The position numbers were made by a program, and so were the translations under genes. Under the pieces are notes generated by a model that made no database searches, was not told the DNA's origin, and saw only the letters and a list, made by a program, of their open reading frames with translations. Shown here piece by piece: positions 60,717-64,000 of a stretch of 64,000 nucleotides of DNA. Source of the stretch: Pseudomonadota bacterium. Its GTDB lineage: Bacteria > Chloroflexota > UBA6077 > JAJPGT01. The DNA lies in NCBI GenBank assembly GCA_021325655.1, contig JAJPGT010000055.1, positions 1 through 64,000 of the forward strand, in the 5' to 3' direction. Positions within the stretch are counted from its first letter, which is position 1, and each line of letters opens with the position of its first letter.

Positions 60717-61524
60717 ACACCTTCGCTAGGTGGGCGCGATATTCCGGCGAGGCGTGGATGTCGCCGTTCACGTCTACGCCGTCGGCGGCATGCTCGGCCG
60801 CGGCCTTGATGTTCTCCTCGGTCGCCGTCTTGCCCTGAAGCGCCTGCTCCACCGCGGTCGCCCGATACACCTTCGGGCCAACACCGGTGATGGCGATGCG
60901 GGCGCTCTCCACGGTATTGTCTGCACCAAGCGTGACTACCGCCGCGACACCGCAGATGGCGTAGCGCGAGGCCGGCTGGGGGAACTTCTTGTAGCTGACG
61001 CCCGTACGCCCCTTGAGCGCCGGGATGCGGACCTCGGTCAGGATCTCATCCTCGCGGAGCGCGGTCGTCAGCAGGTCCACGAAGAACTGGTCGATCGGAA
61101 TGGTCCGCTCGCCGTTCTTCCCCACGGCCTTGATCTCGGCGCCAAGCGCGAGCACCGCCGCTGGCAGGTCGCCGGCCGGATCGTTATGGGCCAGGCTGCC
61201 GCCGAGCGTGCCGCGGTTGCGCACCTGCAGGTCGCCCACAACCGCCGCGGTCTCGGACAGCAGGGGGATGTTGGCGCGCTCCACCTCGGCGTGGGTGGTC
61301 AGCGCCCCGATCACGGTCACGTCGCCTTCCTGCCGGATGTAGCTCAGCCCCTGGATCTTCCCGATATCCACGAGCATCGAGGGCTGCGCCAGGCGCAGCT
61401 TCATCATCGGCAGCAGGCTGTGCCCGCCCGCCAGGACCTTTGCCTCGCCCCCGGCGTTGGCCAGAGCCTGCACCGCCTCGTCGAGTGACGCCGGCGCCAC
61501 GTAGTCGAATGGAGCTGGAAACAT
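60667..61524 (-). CDS. coxM: Carbon monoxide dehydrogenase-type FAD subunit
   Basis: 285 residues, AGGGAGGTAGG upstream of the ATG. FPAPFDYVAPASLDEAVQAL begins the fold; LAGGHSLLPMMKLRL and GTLGGSLAHNDPAGDLPA are the FAD-binding motifs. It carries electrons from the molybdenum subunit and iron-sulfur subunit to the acceptor. Third gene of coxS-coxL-coxM, 8 bases after coxL. In form II operons the real substrate may not be CO. Confidence 0.92.
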   Translation of the reverse strand: MFPAPFDYVAPASLDEAVQALANAGGEAKVLAGGHSLLPMMKLRLAQPSMLVDIGKIQGLSYIRQEGDVTVIGALTTHAEVERANIPLLSETAAVVGDLQVRNRGTLGGSLAHNDPAGDLPAAVLALGAEIKAVGKNGERTIPIDQFFVDLLTTALREDEILTEVRIPALKGRTGVSYKKFPQPASRYAICGVAAVVTLGADNTVESARIAITGVGPKVYRATAVEQALQGKTATEENIKAAAEHAADGVDVNGDIHASPEYRAHLAKVFTRRAVEEAVRRAQGG

Positions 61525-61532
61525 CTCTGCGC

Positions 61533-63887
61533 CTACCTCCCTGTGCTGGCCGCTTGAATGGCCTGCCAGACCCGCTCGGGCGTCGCTGGCATGTCGATGT
61601 GCTTGATCCCGAACGATGACAGTGCGTCGACCACCGCGTTGATGACCGCCGGGGTGGACGCGATCGTCCCGGTCTCCCCCACGCCCTTCACCCCCATCGG
61701 GTTCGAGGGCGAGGGTGTCACCTGGTTGCCCAGCTCGAAGCGCGGGAACATGTCTGCGCGCGGGACCGCGTAGTCGGCCAGCGTACCGCTCAGGAGCTGG
61801 CCGTTGTCGTCATACACCCCGTGCTCGAACAGCGCCTGGCCGATCCCCTGGGCCAACCCACCGTGGATCTGCCCCTCGACGATCATCGGGTTGATGAGCG
61901 TGCCGACATCGTCGACCGCGACGTAGCGCTGCAGCTTCACCTCGCCCGTCTCTGTGTCCACCTCCACCACGCAGATGTGGCAGCCGAACGGGAAGGTGTT
62001 GTTGGTGGGGTCGTGGAAGTGGCTCTCCTCCAGGCCCGGGGTGACGCCTTCCGGCATCGACCAGGCCAGGTAGGAGCTGAGGGCGACCTCCTGGATCGTC
62101 TTGCCGCGGTCCGGCGCGCCCTTCACCGTAAACTTGCCGTCCTGGAACTCGATGTCGTCCGGCGACACCTCTAATAGATGCGCCGCGATCCTGGCCGCCT
62201 TGTCCCGCACCTTGCGGCAGGCGAACACGAGCGCCGTCCCGCCCACCGCCGTGCTACGGCTCCCGTACGTGCCCATCCCGAACGGAATCGCGGCGGTGTC
62301 GCCATGAACCACCTCGATGTCCTCCACCGGGATGCCAAGCTCGCTGTTCACGATCTGGGCGAAGGTCGTCTCCTCGCCTTGGCCGTGCGGACTGGAGCCG
62401 GTCAGCACCGTGACCTTGCCGGTAGGGTGGACACGAACGGTCGCGCTCTCCCAGAGCCCGCCCTGGAAGCCCATCGCCCCGGCCGCCTGGGATGGCGCTA
62501 GCCCGCAGACTTCCACATAGGTGGAGAGGCCGATCCCGAGGCGCTTTGTCCCGGTCTGCGCCTTCTGCTGCTGGCGGAGCTGGTCATACCCGACGAGCTG
62601 CAGCGCCTTGTTCAGCGTTCCCTCATAGTTGCCGCTGTCGTACAGCAGCCCTTCGGCAGTGGTATAGGGAAACTTGTCGGCCGGGATGAAGTTCTTGCGG
62701 CGGATCTCCGCCGGGTCCATGTTCAGCTCGCGGGCCACCAGGTCGACCATCCGCTCCAGCAGATAGGTCGCCTCGGGTCGGCCAGCGCCACGGTAGGCGT
62801 CGGTCGGGGTGGTGTTGGTGAACACGCCGATCACTTCGGCCGACATGTTCTTGATGTCATACGGGCCGGTGACCATCAGCGTGAACAGCCAGGTGGGGAC
62901 GCCGGGCGCCGCGGTCGACAGGTAGGCGCCCATGTTCGCGTAGGCCTTCACCTTGATCCCGGTGATGGTGCCGTCGCGCTTGGCGGCCATCTCCACGTCC
63001 TGAATGTGGTCGCGCCCGTGGGTGGTGGCCTGGAAGTTCTCGCTCCGGCTCTCCATCCACTTCACCGGGCGGCCCAGCTCGCGCGAGGCGAGAATGGCGA
63101 GTGCCTCACCCATGTAGTAGGGAATCTTGCTCCCGAAGCCACCGCCTACGTCGCGCGAGATGACCCGGATCTTCGTCTCGGGAATGCCTAACGTCAGGGA
63201 GATGAGCAGCCGCTCCACGTGCGGGTTCTGGCTGGTCACCCACAACGTCAGCTCTTCCGTACCCGGGTTCCACTGCGCCACCGCGCCGCGTGGCTCCATG
63301 GCAGAGGGGATCAGCCGCTGATTGACGAAGCGCTGCTTGACGACAACGTCGGCCTCCCGCGCCGCCGCTTCGTAGTCGCCGCCGTTCAGCTTGAAGGTGA
63401 AGGCGATATTGTTGGGCGCTTCGTCGTGGAGCTGGGGCGCGCCCGGCTCGATCGCCTTCTCCTGGTTCACCACCGCTGGCAGCGGCTCGTACTCCACCTC
63501 GATCGCCGCCGCCGCGTCGCGCGCCTGGGCGGCCGTTTCCGCCACCACCGCCGCCACGCCATCGCCCACGTAGCGCACCTTGTTCTTGGCCAGCGCGGGG
63601 TACGGCGGCAGCTTCAGGTCGGCATTGGGAATTAGCCAGGCGCAGGGCATGCCGGCCAGCTTGCCCTCCAGGTCCTGCGCGGTCAGGACGGCGAGCACCC
63701 CGGGCATCTGGCGAGCCCGGGAGGTGTCCAGCCGCTTGATCAGCGCGTGCCCGTGCGGGCTGCGCAGGATGTACATGTGGGTCATGCCCGGCAGAATGAC
63801 GTCATCGGTGTAGGCACCCTTCCCGGTAATGAGCCGTGGATCCTCGCGGCGCTTGATCGCGGCGCCGAACATCCGTGTTACGGCCAT
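61533..63887 (-). CDS. coxL: Molybdenum hydroxylase large subunit, CoxL form II
   Basis: 784 residues. The active-site loop is AYRGAGR, the form II (putative CODH) signature, not the AYxCSFR of form I. GGGFGSKIPYY, GSSPHGQGEETTFAQI and the catalytic Glu in GVGETGTIAST are all present. Molybdopterin cytosine dinucleotide cofactor. The S-L-M gene order also fits form II. It may oxidise CO slowly or another aldehyde/heterocycle. Confidence 0.93.
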   Translation of the reverse strand: MAVTRMFGAAIKRREDPRLITGKGAYTDDVILPGMTHMYILRSPHGHALIKRLDTSRARQMPGVLAVLTAQDLEGKLAGMPCAWLIPNADLKLPPYPALAKNKVRYVGDGVAAVVAETAAQARDAAAAIEVEYEPLPAVVNQEKAIEPGAPQLHDEAPNNIAFTFKLNGGDYEAAAREADVVVKQRFVNQRLIPSAMEPRGAVAQWNPGTEELTLWVTSQNPHVERLLISLTLGIPETKIRVISRDVGGGFGSKIPYYMGEALAILASRELGRPVKWMESRSENFQATTHGRDHIQDVEMAAKRDGTITGIKVKAYANMGAYLSTAAPGVPTWLFTLMVTGPYDIKNMSAEVIGVFTNTTPTDAYRGAGRPEATYLLERMVDLVARELNMDPAEIRRKNFIPADKFPYTTAEGLLYDSGNYEGTLNKALQLVGYDQLRQQQKAQTGTKRLGIGLSTYVEVCGLAPSQAAGAMGFQGGLWESATVRVHPTGKVTVLTGSSPHGQGEETTFAQIVNSELGIPVEDIEVVHGDTAAIPFGMGTYGSRSTAVGGTALVFACRKVRDKAARIAAHLLEVSPDDIEFQDGKFTVKGAPDRGKTIQEVALSSYLAWSMPEGVTPGLEESHFHDPTNNTFPFGCHICVVEVDTETGEVKLQRYVAVDDVGTLINPMIVEGQIHGGLAQGIGQALFEHGVYDDNGQLLSGTLADYAVPRADMFPRFELGNQVTPSPSNPMGVKGVGETGTIASTPAVINAVVDALSSFGIKHIDMPATPERVWQAIQAASTGR

Positions 63888-63910
63888 GGCCTACGTCCTT
63901 TCTGGGGTGG

Positions 63911-64000
63911 CTAGCGCGAGCCCGCGCCAGCCATCTGACCCGACTGCTGTGCCATCTTCTCCGCGGCGTACTGGATCGCCGCGACGATGTTCTGGTACCC
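63911..64000 (-). CDS. coxS: CoxS iron-sulfur subunit, C-terminal end (cut by window edge)
   Basis: The 29 visible residues read GYQNIVAAIQYAAEKMAQQS and end in GAGSR. GYQNIV is the conserved tail of [2Fe-2S] subunits of molybdenum hydroxylases. The stop lies 23 bases before the coxL ATG. The gene continues past base 64000. Confidence 0.85.
   Translation of the reverse strand, partial: GYQNIVAAIQYAAEKMAQQSGQMAGAGSR

Noticed and set aside
61533..63887. Form I (true) CO dehydrogenase
   Set aside because: The active-site loop is AYRGAGR, not AYxCSFR.
1..64000. tRNA, rRNA, CRISPR arrays, insertion sequences or prophage
   Set aside because: None found by eye: no transposase or integrase motifs, no regular repeat-spacer pattern, and no tRNA-like TTCGAATCC segments noticed.

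Overview
The window is about 66-70% G+C bacterial chromosome with tight operons, many GTG starts and 4-bp stop/start overlaps. Form II CoxL, two ABC uptake cassettes with Tat/lipoprotein binding proteins, a mycoredoxin-like protein, a VanW protein and several Chloroflexota-type hypothetical proteins suggest a Chloroflexota bacterium of the Thermomicrobia/Sphaerobacter kind. This is inferred from gene content only; no rRNA or tRNA was seen.

Layout. 0-3.6 kb: end of a LamG protein, a secreted beta-helix protein with a structured leader, and a small membrane-anchored protein. 3.7-10.7 kb: a DinB/maleylpyruvate-isomerase-like protein and an ABC importer bracketed by two glycerophosphodiester phosphodiesterases. 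10.8-16 kb: an oligopeptide-type ABC cassette without ATPases, a PHP hydrolase and its probable beta-sandwich partner. 16-21.7 kb: amidohydrolase, bicupin and SDR operon, divergent from an M24 protein and an XRE-cupin regulator. 21.7-28 kb: a decayed MaoC gene, a small hypothetical, a GGDEF-EAL protein, a methyltransferase and long gene-poor DNA.

28.2-41.3 kb is the most interesting part: a fluoride-response island. I read six fluoride (crcB-type) riboswitch aptamers in 12 kb, four on the + strand and two on the - strand. They stand in front of (i) two CxxC/CxxH repeat proteins and a soluble P-type-ATPase-like HAD protein, (ii) a CxxH/CBS chimera, (iii) an MFS transporter, (iv) a cation/proton antiporter, the fluoride exporter CrcB, a DUF190-CBS protein and a frameshifted UspA, (v) a four-gene operon holding an apparently catalytically dead pyrophosphatase-like domain, and (vi) a degraded region before a split DUF5343 gene. 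The transport genes are expected fluoride-resistance functions. The CxxC/CxxH proteins, the chimera and the dead-PPase operon look like undescribed members of a fluoride regulon.

41.9-57.3 kb is mostly housekeeping: dnaN, a secreted phosphoesterase, rsfS, a hybrid-sensor-like histidine kinase, a ketopantoate reductase-like gene, a nagA plus SIS-domain pair for amino sugars, a VanW/peptidoglycan-binding protein, a redoxin, endonuclease III, a Nudix hydrolase and adenosine deaminase. 57.4-60.7 kb carries folP-folC and a BKACE-like enzyme. The window ends in a coxS-coxL-coxM operon (form II, - strand) cut by the right edge.

Several genes appear to use unusual starts (CTG for rsfS, ATT for adenosine deaminase), and several are broken by single-base shifts (uspA, BKACE C-terminus, DUF5343, MaoC). 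These could be real decay or assembly errors.
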